A stretch of DNA of 28,846 nucleotides from Bigelowiella natans CCMP2755. Taxonomy: Eukaryota > Cercozoa > Chlorarachniophyceae. The position numbers and the translations under genes were made by a program. The notes beneath the pieces were generated by a model that saw only the letters and a program-made list of their open reading frames with translations, did no database searches and had not been told where the DNA came from. The stretch is taken from assembly GCA_000320545.1 (NCBI GenBank), contig ADNK01001611.1, positions 1 to 28,846 on the forward strand. The letters run 5' to 3'. Positions 1 through 9,683 of this stretch are shown one piece after another; the first letter of the stretch is position 1; each line of letters begins with the position of its first letter.

Positions 1-61
1 GGGGGGGGGGGGGGGGAGCGGAAAGATATTACTCACAGCACACATCGGAACTCAACTGAAC

Positions 62-97
<36 letters not shown>

Positions 98-1058
98 TGT
101 GTCTGTGTGTGTGTGTGTGTGTGTGTGTTTTGGATAATTTCGTTCATTGTCCTAATTTTTCCATCCAATGCGGTGGTGGTTGATGGCGTCCCGTCCATGA
201 TGTGGTATTATTTATACGTATGGTAGTTTGGAAATGCTCGAAGGAAAGATACTCCCCGGAGTAGCTGCTCTTGACGACAAGTAACACAAGCCAGAAGTCG
301 CATTTTTTGGATAGTTGAAGGAGTCGTGCCTTTAATATCATAGCTCAAACGAAGCGCCTGGCCACCAGTGACGTACGATATAGACAATGAAGGCGGTGCA
401 TATCGAGTGCCTCCATATGTTCGCTTGTGTGTTAGTGTGGCTATCTAGTGCTACGGACGATGTCAGCATTATCAGCTGTGCCTCCGATGCAACTGCGTCT
501 GCTTTGACCTTGCTGCATGCATGCTACACATTACAACATGATGCGTTTATCAATTCTGTGACGCATCAAGGCCGCTGTGTAGGATCCATGTGCCATGCAG
601 CGCGCACATATGCACACATCATTAATTACACATCGACCATCAGCACACGGCACAGCCACGCAGATTTATATAGATAGTCAAGAGAGTATAAGTGCATGCT
701 GCGTGCGCGGAAGGTGCCTCATGCACAAACGCAGTGTGTCGCCTACAATCCAGCTTGCCTGTTGAGCCGTTCATGTGCGGCGCGCATGCTATGTAATGTC
801 ACATGACACAATTAGCGTACGCGTGATTCGCATGTGACATCTGATTGTTTGCTTGAGAATTGCTCATTTTATCACTGATAGTTCTGATCTTGAATCTAGT
901 GATCGAAATCCTTTACAATTCTCACACCACTCATCTTCTTCTCTGTATTGCTGACTATGTTGTAGCTCCTTCAAGGAAACATTGTTTTCGATTAAATGAG
1001 GCAATTAAACCTCATTTCGCATTCTACACGCGACACTAGACGATGCCCCTTCTGCGCT
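1..1058. other. Left-edge spacer with microsatellites, no supported gene
   Basis: The window opens with a 16-base G run, then an (AT)n tract and an interrupted (GT)n tract. The rest, especially about 500-840, is rich in GCATGC, TGCATG and CACATG words like the other spacers of this window. Short open frames here have no coherent composition and no matching splice sites, so I see no gene. The 3' end of the next gene (minus strand) lies at 1059, so part of this stretch is probably its downstream region. Confidence 0.5.
65..128. repeat. (AT)n followed by interrupted (GT)n microsatellite
   Basis: Alternating AT runs from about 65 to 94 and passes directly into GT repeats to about 128, with one TGT-CTG interruption. 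This compound AT/GT form recurs at 10986-11029 inside an HSPA12 intron. Confidence 0.95.
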
Positions 1059-1063
1059 TTATT
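1058..1063 (-). promoter_or_regulatory. Candidate poly-A signal AATAAA
   Basis: On the minus strand the stop codon of the last exon (GAT AAA TAA) runs into AATAAA. This is the canonical animal-type polyadenylation hexamer. It overlaps the stop rather than lying 3' of it, so it may be coincidental. Confidence 0.35.
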
Positions 1064-2123
1064 TATCCAGGTCTTTCAGTTTTTGAAACTTTGAACCAAG
1101 CGAAGACAGCCAGTCTTTGCCGCGTAACTCTACAAACCCTCTTCCAGCATCCAGCATGATAGTAGCTTTTGTCGGCCTAGCAGAGAAGACAGCAACAAAG
1201 CACCAAAAAAAACCACTTAGAGAGATGGACCTCTGATCGTAAGTAACATCTATCGTCGTAGTTTCTTCTACATTCGTTTTCTTCTATTCGAGGGCCTTAC
1301 GTGTATCCCCTTGCTCCCGATGTTTGCGACTTTGCCATGACGCGGCCTGCGTTTGCAGCAAACCGTGTGCGTAATGCGCATGTGAGTGATAAAAAACTTA
1401 TTTTGGACTGGGCCCACCTGAGGCAATTTGGCAGGTAACATCAGCGTATCCTATGCAATCCTTGAGCGCCTCGTCAATCAACACCCCTCTTTCGCCGCGC
1501 GCCTCCACTTTCGCCTCTAAGTCTACAAGATTGAGTTGGCGGGGGGGGGGCGGAGGGCGGGTTGCAAAATGGTTATCGAGCAATAGGAGTTTTGGGTCGT
1601 AAGAGAACCATCTAACAACTCATAATAGAGCCGACATCTCGTTCTTCTTCCATCTCGATAATACCTTGCGGCATTCTGCAGTGGATATCTCCTCCCCCAC
1701 TATTGACAAAGATCCGCTCGGATGAGCTCCCTGTCACCCATAGGAAGGAGGGGGAATGGAGAAGGGCACAAATGATACGCTAAATTCGTGTTGATTTTGT
1801 TGTTGTAGTAGTAGTAGTAGTAGTTGTTTGTTGTTGTTTTACTAACAAGATGATCAGTGGTGTCGTCAACCTAGCTGCATATCACACTTTCCGCCATTCG
1901 TCTGCACCTCCAAATGACCATCAAAACCTGGCAGTTTGGTCAAATTATCCTTATTTAGCCACCCGCTACTGCTGCCGCTAATGCTGCTGCTGCTACTACT
2001 GCTTTATAAGCATCATCGTCGCTGCTATATTTAAGACGCCAAACCCCCTTTCTTCTAAATCTCGTGTTTGTTGTCATTGCTCTGAAGTTATCATCATAAT
2101 GGCGATGGCTGCTCTCGTTATCG

Positions 2124-2157
<34 letters not shown>

Positions 2158-2808
2158 TATCATTGTTGTTGTTGTTGTCATTGCTCGTTGTATTCACTGA
2201 CCGCTCTCTATCACCACGTCCCCCCCTGCCGAAGTAAAAGAGGTGCTGCCGTGCACTGATCCGCATTGAATTGATTTGGCTGGTTGGTGGGGGAGGGGGG
2301 GGGGGAGTCATGAGGCGGTGTGTAGGTAGACAAAGCAGCAAGGAAAGAAATCTTCCCAAAGCGACTTCAGAAAAATCAAAGAACATAAAAGTAAATTATG
2401 AATGGCGCTTGATTCCCTGTGAGAAAGTCCAGATGCGAAACACCAAGTTATGGCCATGTGGCGACGCAAAAATGCAAAAATTAGCTGAATCGAAGCTAGC
2501 ATGATGACGGTGATGATTCTATTGAAGTAATGAAACGATGTGATGAAGCTGGGGGTGTTATCATCATCATCCACCACTATTCTCGTAGTACATCTACCCG
2601 CCACACGAATCTGGGTTGCATACAACGCTCGCACATCCGCCACTCCTTCCTCCTAAGATCGATAGAAGCAAAAATATGAATATTTACCGCAATCAGAGAC
2701 AACTCCATTGGACTCCTATTCCACGGATTTCTGACTATTTCACCACCCTACAGCGCTAACGGCACATAATAATCTACATGGGTTGGACACATGCACAGAG
2801 ATAGTCGT
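1059..2808 (-). CDS. Unrecognised multi-exon gene, 3' portion (partial model)
   Basis: I do not recognise the product. Splice phases make the exon chain convincing. On the minus strand the segments are 2808-2778, 2730-2688, 2652-2598, an unresolved part, 1730-1665, 1522-1418, 1346-1301 and 1176-1059 (stop). Each junction has GT and AG ends: donors GTAGAT, GTAAAT, GTAGAT, GTATTA, GTGGGC, GTAAGG; acceptors GTCAG, CTTAG, GACAG, TTGTAG, CGCAG, GCTAG. The phases agree within 2808-2598 and within 1730-1059. The upstream exons read in part 'NPWNRSPMELSLIAEEG', vaguely ankyrin-like. The last exons contain 'ATIMLDAGRGFVELRGKDW' and end 'KDLDK'. A poly-A signal AATAAA overlaps the stop. The middle part (1955-2598) holds an Asp/Asn-rich open frame that may be an exon of the same gene. 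The 5' end is not found. Confidence 0.55.
1955..2233 (-). other. Open frame with Asn/Asp and Ala tracts from trinucleotide repeats; possible exon
   Basis: The minus strand is open through an imperfect (GAT/AAC)n tract at about 2104-2190 that would encode a run of Asn then Asp, followed by a charged stretch and an Ala-rich tail from GCA/GTA repeats. A GTGGCT donor near the end leaves phase 1, which fits the acceptor at 1731 of the unrecognised gene (1059-2808). The upstream acceptor I tested (GGCAG before the G7 run) needs phase 2 and does not match the phase-1 exon at 2598, so the exon is not proven. It could also be an intronic repeat open by chance. Confidence 0.35.
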
Positions 2809-3509
2809 CTTCGGACCATCGCAATAAGCATCAACTTATTTTGAAAAAGAAGCTCTACAATTCTTGTGCAGTAAGCAATGAAGCATATAACTGAAAGGGG
2901 CGGGGGAGGACTACACACCGCGTCCACGTCGTATCGCATTCCCGTCATTCGTTTCGAGACAAACTCCCCCCCTTGCGTACGGATGTGTGCATCACCCTAC
3001 AATAAGGGAGAGAGGGTGGGAGGGGGGGGGGGGGGAGTTAAGCGGGACAATCAAGAAACCATCATCGGCTTGTTGTCCGGTGGGAAACACGCTCTTAAAA
3101 GAAAAAAAGGGGAAAACGACGGACTTTGAAATGAGATAGCAAGAGGTGGAACCAGACCCCAAAAACCGAAAATGCGTGGAAATATTTTCCTTTCCTCCTA
3201 CAACGCCACAACCAATCATGGGCGTCACGAATGCGCGCAATGATGATCCCAACGACCCGGCTAGTGTGCTTCGGTTTCACCCGTTTAAGATGCTTCATCT
3301 TCTGTTTGAGTTGTTTTTTGAGCAACGTCGCGTGTCTCGTGCGCTACTTACATTTATCACACGAGCGTTTATCTTTCCGCCTCCCGATTTCAGCTGACAG
3401 GGCCCCTCACTTACCTTGAAACAAACTTACTTTTACACACACAAACATACGCGCGCGTGCAGTATTCCTCACAAGAACAGCGCATTTGAACATGTTCCTT
3501 TATATTATG

Positions 3510-3556
<47 letters not shown>

Positions 3557-4041
3557 TAAAGTAGATCTGCGTTTTTGTGAGTCGAAGAGAGCGATGTTAA
3601 CATATACTACGCGTACCTTATCAAGAGTGATATTTCCACCCTGATTACCACAAGAAATAACAATCAATCAACCAAGCGAGCAACCAAGATACTTACGTCA
3701 GGAGTAACCATCACTGTCGTCCACGATCGATATTTAAATATCATCAATTCGAGGATAAGTAAGATAGAGAATGTGAATACGAGCTATAACGATGATGGTG
3801 ACGATGATGACGGTGAATGATCTACTGCATGATGCGTTTGGTAAGGGATGTGCTCTAATGCGATAATAATAATAACTTTCGAATGATTTGTCGACGTACA
3901 CACCCCAGTGTCCACATTCACCCCTCCCTCGATACGCGCCATGCTGAAACCAGCGCCGCTTGTTCCTACCCACATGGCACGAAGAACCATTCAAGATATA
4001 ATATTATTTCGTGTAACCTCGAACAGTTCCAGATTCCAAAT
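2809..4041. other. Region with no supported gene
   Basis: This stretch contains a G14 run at 3022-3035, a (TA)n tract at 3515-3553 and several short open frames on both strands, none with a recognisable motif. Some minus-strand segments near 3150-3250 have acceptor-like ends and could be 5' exons of the gene at 1059-2808, but I could not build phase-consistent joins. Confidence 0.4.
3515..3553. repeat. (TA)n microsatellite
   Basis: About 19 uninterrupted TA units, flanked by an AT-rich segment (TATATTATGTATTT) and ending in GCATAAAG. It is one of four long TA tracts in the window. Confidence 0.95.
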
Positions 4042-5090
4042 CTATCTTTTAGCTGCTACATCAGATGGAAAGGACATTGAAAGCAGTATAGCGGGGAGGG
4101 GGGGGAGGGGAATTGAACAAGCACGGTTGGCTGTATTACTTGCATCTACTGAGAATTTTTCGGGTATGAGGCCCACCAACTTTTGCCCTGCTGAAAGTCT
4201 CGCGCGCAGGCGAACCCCTCCTATTCCATCGCTCTCCATCTAAAAGTAATGTCGCACAGGTCGCATATCTGGTTTATATGCTCGTTCATACTTTTATCGT
4301 GCGCAGGGGGGGCTCGCGCGTAGCCGTCGGCAAAAATAAGCGCGAAGTCATTCCGTTTCCCATCGTAACAACAGAAAATCCGTTTGTGGTGTATGCAAAA
4401 GAGAGAGATCTCGTGGAGCGAGTACCACCGCTTGCATTCATTATCCGGAAGGATGTCCTTCGTGTGTTTTGTGTGTGTGCTCTCTCTATTGCATATTTCC
4501 CCCCAAAATATCAATTTCTAATTACCTCGAACGGCTCCTCAAGATGCTTCTCACTGTTCTCGCCCCCCTCCTTGTTCTCCATAATGAGAGAAAATTCAAC
4601 CATGTCACAGTTTTCATTTTCTGTGCTAAGAACCACTCCATCACTTCCAGCGGGGTCTCCTGCGAGTAGTGTACGTTCTTGTGTGGGGAGGGAGCATTTG
4701 TGGGGTATGAAAGGAAGATCTCGAGTGTGTGGCTTCGTTGTTTTCAAGTGAAACCTGCGAGATCTAAAACGAGTTTTCCTTGGGGTCGAACCTGGGAGGA
4801 AATGAGAGCGTCATGAAGAGTCAATAGCACCTATTTATCTGTATTTGAGCAAGCGAACGAACAACCTTCATCGAATGCTTTGCTCCGTGATAACTTGGCT
4901 GGTTTGATGAGAATAGACGACATTCGCCAACAGCTAGGATGCGGTGGCACCTTCTCAAGATCCGGCCGGCAGAAGAGGAAAGCTGAAGAAGTACCATGGG
5001 GTCAATTCTGGAGATAGGTGGAAGGGAGTGGGCGTGTGGTCTGGAATATGATTGCCACGGGCGATGGGCGAGTTGCTGTTGGTACGACAT
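4042..5090 (-). CDS. Unrecognised four-exon gene, possible mitochondrial N-terminus
   Basis: I do not recognise the product. The model on the minus strand is 5090-4831 (ATG start), 4754-4526, 4457-4292 and 4187 to about 4140 or the in-frame stop at 4042. Junctions are AATAG|GTGCTA to TCGCAG|G (phase 2), TTCGAG|GTAATT to CGAAG|GAC (phase 0) and ATAAAA|GTATGA to CAGCAG|GG (phase 1); all phases agree. The N-terminus has a basic, Ser/Leu/Arg-rich stretch poor in acidic residues ('LLQLSSSAGRILRRCHRIL'), as mitochondrial presequences do. Exon 2 is acidic ('SLIMENKEGGENSEKHLEE'). Exon 3 holds several Cys and His residues ('FCIHHKRIFCCYDGKRNDF'). The last exon may continue beyond a donor-like GTAATA at 4139, so the C-terminus is uncertain. 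Confidence 0.6.
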
Positions 5091-5859
5091 TTTTATGTTG
5101 CGACAAAGCCTATTTCCATTTTTGACTAGAAACGAGTCATTTTTTTAGTTTTTATGGTTTTTGAGCAAACACAGGGAATCTCCATGCGAAAGACTTGAAT
5201 TCGTGCTGTGTGCGTGATCAAATGACACAGCACGTGATTAACTTTGGCAGTTCAATGGTGCGACATCGCAATCCATCACTATTAATTTGGAAAATCCGAC
5301 CTTTGTGAATTTCACGGCTCGCAACTCTCCGTTTTTTTCTAGGAGCAAAAGCATGCAGGAGAGCACAGAGCTTGCGCACGTTGATCTGCTCTCCCATGTG
5401 GTTCTGGCGCATGCAGATTTGATCAACGCTTTTTTCATTGTTCATTGTTCATTGTTCTACATTTCCAATTCAATGTTCAATGCAGCAAATGCATGTTTGC
5501 GCACGTCATTTTGTGCCAATGCTCAGTTCAATGTTCAATGCATGCAGCGCACTTCAATGTTGGTCATGCCAGCTAGCCAGCTGGCCAGATTCATTCATCA
5601 CAAGTCTCATGCACGCATGTTCACACCATGCACTGTTCAATTTGTGCACGTCACACATCGTGACTGGAGAACACAGATGTCCACACAGCCAAACAGACAT
5701 TCGATGCTTGAAGGAACCATTTGCTTCATCTCACGCTGCACGGCAGAAGAAATGACCCAACACATTGCAGCAACGATTGACAAGCTAGCAAGGCATTTGC
5801 TGCTGCATTGGGCTGAGGTGTGCCATCATGTGAACGTGATCATCATGCACGTGAATGGT
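5091..5859. other. Spacer with short direct repeats; no convincing gene
   Basis: Between two minus-strand genes. It contains a triple TTCATTG repeat (5434-5457), a 16-base direct repeat TTCAATGTTCAATGCA at 5469-5484 and 5527-5542, and many CATGCA/GCATGC words. A 231-codon plus-strand open frame (5287-5982) crosses it and the 3' end of the next gene, but shows no domain and is written largely from these repeats. Confidence 0.5.
5434..5542. repeat. TTCATTG triplet and TTCAATGTTCAATGCA direct repeats
   Basis: Three tandem TTCATTG units at 5434-5457 are followed by two exact copies of TTCAATGTTCAATGCA, 58 bases apart (5469 and 5527). Related TTCAATG or GTTCAAT words occur again near 5551 and 5635. 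Confidence 0.85.
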
Positions 5860-7332
5860 CTAATCATTCCAACAGACACTTTGTTGAAAGGTCCTGTAAC
5901 TCTCAAACGTCTTTTCATTTGCTTGCTGTTCCTCCGTCTTGCTGTTTTCTTTCACATGATCTGTTGCAACTGGCTTCCTTAGATGCTCGTTTTTGTGCGC
6001 TTTGAACTTGTTGGTCTCTTTTGTCAATGGGCATCCTTCACTCTTTCTCCTCTGATGCTGAGGTGTGTCACCATATCTTCCTCTTCTCACATTCGTTTTG
6101 GCATCTTCTGATGTGCAACCTCCTTGTTGATAGCTAGTGGCTACGTCATTCGCTACGCCTCCCTTTTTCAAAATCACTCGAGATGTCACGACCACAATTT
6201 CTTTACTTTCGTCCGTCTCTTCCATGAGGCAGGGGGATATGATGTAATCAATGGGGGAATTCTCGGTTATTGATGGCTCATGGAGAGGGATGGGAGTATG
6301 ATATTCCTTATTGAAAAGGCCTACTTCTGGTATCTGCAGCGAAAATTTCGGATATTCAAGAACCATGGCCCAAAATACACGAGACAGCTCCCTCAATTTT
6401 ACACGAAGTTTATGTCTCGTTTTCTGGACTTGTCGCTCTGCCTTTGTGCATTCAGTATGCGCCGTTGTGGAAGCATATGGAAAAATTGAGGGCGCAAGCT
6501 TCCTCACTTGCTTGTGCCATCCGAGAAAGTTTTCACCAATAAACCCAGTCGTGATTTCATTAGCAACAGCGCTGATACTGTCACTACTGACACTTCTGGT
6601 TTCTTTTGCAGAAGTAGCACTCCACGGATGATTCCATTCATTGAGAAATGCGTCCTTGATAGCCACTCGCAACGTTTCAGTTGTTGTTGTCGGCGCAAAG
6701 GAGAACGGCTTAATTACCATTTTCATGTACTGGCGAAGGTGGTTTTTGGCGGCTTGGTGCAACCCCAAGACGTATTTCAGCAATTGTTTCCGCCACATCT
6801 TCAGGCTTATCTTGGTCGAAGAATTAGCCCTCGATACATCCCTATGTAGTTTCTTTGAAAGAGGAATCAGAGTGTCAACTTTAGACTTGAAGTCTTGTAT
6901 GAGCTTTCTTTTGGGAGGGAATCCATCTATCCTTCCGGTAAGCCGACTGAACTCCAACGTCCCATACGCAGCGTGAATTTTCTCCAACTCATTGCTCTGA
7001 TGCTCCATCTGCCTTTCGAGTTTCTGGCTGTGACGTTTCAGTTCTTCGTGAGCTATCGCCAGCTTCTGGTACGAGTCCTTCCAGTTGTTGTCAGAGGCAA
7101 ATCGATTGTGGTGCGACTCTAGATCATCATAATCAGCTTTCTGTGCACCGTAATCAGAAATCAGCGATGTACGAGCGTCCGGCAAAGATAGACTCCCTCT
7201 TTTCCAGTCTCCACCACAATCCCCACGACTTTGAGGGGAGATTCGAGCGCTTCGAAAATAGTATAATATCGCGGCGCTTGGAAGGATCTGTAGGGAAGAA
7301 AAAGCCAGAGATAATATTGGCAAAAATCCCAT
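5860..7332 (-). CDS. Unrecognised 490-residue helical protein
   Basis: One uninterrupted frame of 490 codons from an ATG at 7332. The N-terminus is hydrophobic (about residues 1-26), then comes a basic Gly/Ser stretch. Residues about 85-125 are strongly amphipathic and coiled-coil-like ('KLERQMEHQSNELEKIHAAY'), followed by more helical segments ('SKVDTLIPLSKKLHRDV', 'MWRKQLLKYVLGLHQAAKNH'). A second helical block around residue 310 is basic ('KTRHKLRVKLRELSRVFW'). The last 120 residues are Lys/Glu/Thr-rich and probably disordered. The order of long helices recalls BAR/F-BAR-like or plant DUF632-like proteins, but I see no diagnostic motif. A GCACAG acceptor-like site at about 7141 could mean the first 60 codons are partly intronic. 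Lack of introns contrasts with its neighbours. Confidence 0.6.
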   Translation of the reverse strand: MGFLPILSLAFSSLQILPSAAILYYFRSARISPQSRGDCGGDWKRGSLSLPDARTSLISDYGAQKADYDDLESHHNRFASDNNWKDSYQKLAIAHEELKRHSQKLERQMEHQSNELEKIHAAYGTLEFSRLTGRIDGFPPKRKLIQDFKSKVDTLIPLSKKLHRDVSRANSSTKISLKMWRKQLLKYVLGLHQAAKNHLRQYMKMVIKPFSFAPTTTTETLRVAIKDAFLNEWNHPWSATSAKETRSVSSDSISAVANEITTGFIGENFLGWHKQVRKLAPSIFPYASTTAHTECTKAERQVQKTRHKLRVKLRELSRVFWAMVLEYPKFSLQIPEVGLFNKEYHTPIPLHEPSITENSPIDYIISPCLMEETDESKEIVVVTSRVILKKGGVANDVATSYQQGGCTSEDAKTNVRRGRYGDTPQHQRRKSEGCPLTKETNKFKAHKNEHLRKPVATDHVKENSKTEEQQANEKTFESYRTFQQSVCWND

Positions 7333-7442
7333 GAATCTTTGTTTTAGATATGATGATCGTCACCTCCTAATCTAATTAGAGCTCGCTCTACTCCTGAATT
7401 AAACGTGGATTGATTTTGGTCGTACTAACCCCTCTTCTCGTG

Positions 7443-7456
7443 CCCCCCCCCCCCCC
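7443..7456. repeat. C14 homopolymer
   Basis: Fourteen consecutive C bases on the plus strand, lying in a probable intron of the minus-strand membrane-protein gene. Confidence 0.95.
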
Positions 7457-7480
7457 AATTCGAGCTCAATGATACTGATA

Positions 7481-8864
7481 TTCGTTACCTCCCAACATAT
7501 ATGCATTATAAACGAAGGAAGGTCAATTTCGGATCGGGGGCTGTTGGCAATTTTTATGTCAAAGAAGCTAGCATCAGCAAAGACCGAAAGGATATGTTGA
7601 TGTGTAAACGCGATGATTGGCCACAACGGCAGGTAAATGACGACGATGATTTTCATAAGAATTAACAAATCATTCTCCACCTACCCATGGTCTGTTTTCA
7701 TGATACAATAAATGCCTCGACTCAGAAACGCTGCCCACGCCAATGCAGTCACCTTAACAAACATATTAGAGTTGGTGGATGATGATGGGACGAGCGCAAA
7801 CGATTCACATGTTATGGATTACAACAGCCAGCTTGCATGGGGCTGGGATAGCTCTCACCACAATTTTCCTCGAAGAACAAGAACGAGCTACGAGAGCCAT
7901 TCCAAAATAGCTGTTTGGTGGTTATGGAGGTGCAATGAGTCCACTCGAAATGATCTTCATGTGATTCATTCTATTGCCACCTAAAAATAGCTGTGAGGAG
8001 AAGATATTCCACTCCAGTTAATCGAGAGAAAGTGTTGCACTCCGCTTCATCTGGATCACACTTTGAAACAATCGCCAAACGTCACACCAGCAAGAAAGGT
8101 GATGTTCTAATTTCATAATTCGAAAATTCATTGCTAGCTTACCATCATGCCAAAAAAAACAGGAGTTAGTGCTGTTGTAACCTGAATTCCAAAGGTCAGG
8201 CTAAAAGCAACACAGTTTGCCACAAAAAACAATCCCCAAATTGCCTAATGTTTCGCAGTAATAGTTTCAAAGATAGACAAAGATATCTCTATATTCTAGA
8301 ACAAGTCTCTATAACATTTCCAAAGATGTAGAGTACGTCTACTTTAGTATTGTTTATCCTCATTACTTGAATGAAATTGTTGCCATGAATAGCACGGTTG
8401 ATGTGCTGGTCAAGGGATCTTTTTGGAAACCGGTTTTCAACACGATGTTGATTTTATTCTGATTCCTTTATTGATTTTTGGTGTTTCTGTTTCTATTACA
8501 ACCTCTATTTTTGCTGGCCAATCCTGCTGATAGAGAAGCTTAGCGTAGAAGACGGCAATTAGGGAAAATGTGGTAAATTGGAGTGCTGAGGGAATCCTCA
8601 GGATGAGGATTTCGGCTACGTTCTGAGAAAAATAACGGCAGCTTTAGCCAGGTTGCCAGGGAGTCAACCATCATCACTGATTTTAGATTCTCGATAGAAA
8701 CCGAGCTAATACTCTTGCAAAATGTGTCGAGGGTAATTACATTTAGCGAGAACTTCTCAGGTACCGGTAGATTGGCCTCAAAAGCAAAGAAGAACGCCCG
8801 CAAAGCCATCCAAGGAAGTAGAAGGAGTAGGAAAGAAGCTTGAAAACTGTCGAATAAGCTGTGT
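7481..8864 (-). CDS. GPR137/TOM1-like seven-transmembrane protein (partial exon model)
   Basis: Exons supported on the minus strand are 8864-8702 (ACAC after TTTGCAG; donor GTTTCT), 8622-8503 (after TTCTCAG; donor GTTGTA) and 8244-8143 (after CATTAG; donor GTAAGC), all joining in phase 0. A further hydrophobic exon lies at about 7680-7481 with donor GTAACG. The first exon has a Leu-rich helix running into 'PWMALRAFFFAFEANL', the second reads 'LRIPSALQFTTFSLIAVFY' and the third 'WGLFFVANCVAFSLTFG'. This spacing, with A-L-R-x-x-x-F-x-F in one helix and P-x-x-L-Q-F-x-T in the next, is what I recall for GPR137, TPRA1 and TOM1/THH1 proteins. GPR137 proteins are lysosomal and act on Rag/mTORC1 signalling; TOM1 proteins sit in the vacuolar membrane. 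Terminal exons and start are not resolved. It lies head to head with HSPA12. Confidence 0.55.
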
Positions 8865-9683
8865 CTGCAAAATTTGATTCCATCATTTACGAAACCAATC
8901 TTTTCTGCGGGCGTGCAATGTATATCTGCCGGCTACCAGGTCGATTAATCAATGAATTACCCATTGCACACCATCCTGCTGATTTGAAGAAGGGAGCTTA
9001 ACGAAAGTATTGAGTACCTAATATGTCCAAGCCAAAATCATCATTCAGTTATGACCTCGAGATGATTTGTTAAATTGTCTTACAAGAGGGCCAGGGCAAT
9101 GGCCAAACCGGCTTGAGGACTCTCCATCGGTAGTCAATACCCGGTGCTCGATTTTGTAAGCAAAGCCTTTGCGCTTCGATGTATCTATTAGCAATCCAAT
9201 CCTGCCGGTAATAAAATATCGATAGCTACCTTGTAGCCACCTTGTTGCAGGTTGATTTATCCGATTGAGAGGGTGGCGAACGTTTGGCTTGTGCGTCACC
9301 GGATTATGCTGATTGTTGACGCCGAAGCTGACGCCCGTCTGATGACGCCCTGGATTGAGTGAGAAACTTCTTTGGAATCAGTATTCTTTTCTCTGTCGTT
9401 TTTTGAAATTCCCCTTCGTTTTCTGTTATTTTCCTTTTTCGGAAATTATCGGCCAAGGCGTCAGAGAAGGACCGGACCGGGTTGTGGGGTGTTTAGGAGC
9501 ATGTCGTCTCCAATTCTGGTGATATTTTCGACGAAAGCCAGTAGTTACTTGTCGTTTTTATTGTCGCGTGTGTTAAAATCGGTGCAGTTTTTGTAAGATA
9601 GAGATTCATTTGCAGACTTTTTGAATCTGAATTTCCCGTTTGTTTCGGCCGATCTCGTAGCACTGCCAGAACCCAAGCACACC
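8865..9683. promoter_or_regulatory. Divergent intergenic region between the 7TM gene and HSPA12
   Basis: About 820 bases separate the first supported exon of the minus-strand membrane protein from the ATG of the plus-strand HSPA12 gene, so both 5' ends probably lie here. A minus-strand frame at 9045-9299 is open for 84 codons but shows no domain, and could be a 5' exon of the membrane protein. I see no clear TATA box. Confidence 0.4.

Noticed and set aside
5287-5982. 231-codon plus-strand open frame
   Set aside because: It is written from spacer repeats, overlaps the 3' end of the minus-strand 490-residue gene, has no motif and an odd His/Cys/Met-rich composition.
7712-7984. 90-codon plus-strand frame
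   Set aside because: It lies antisense to the 7TM gene region, with no motif or splice support on its own strand.
9045-9299. 84-codon minus-strand frame between the 7TM gene and HSPA12
   Set aside because: It has no recognisable domain and no phase-checked join. It could be a 5' exon of the 7TM gene but is not supported.
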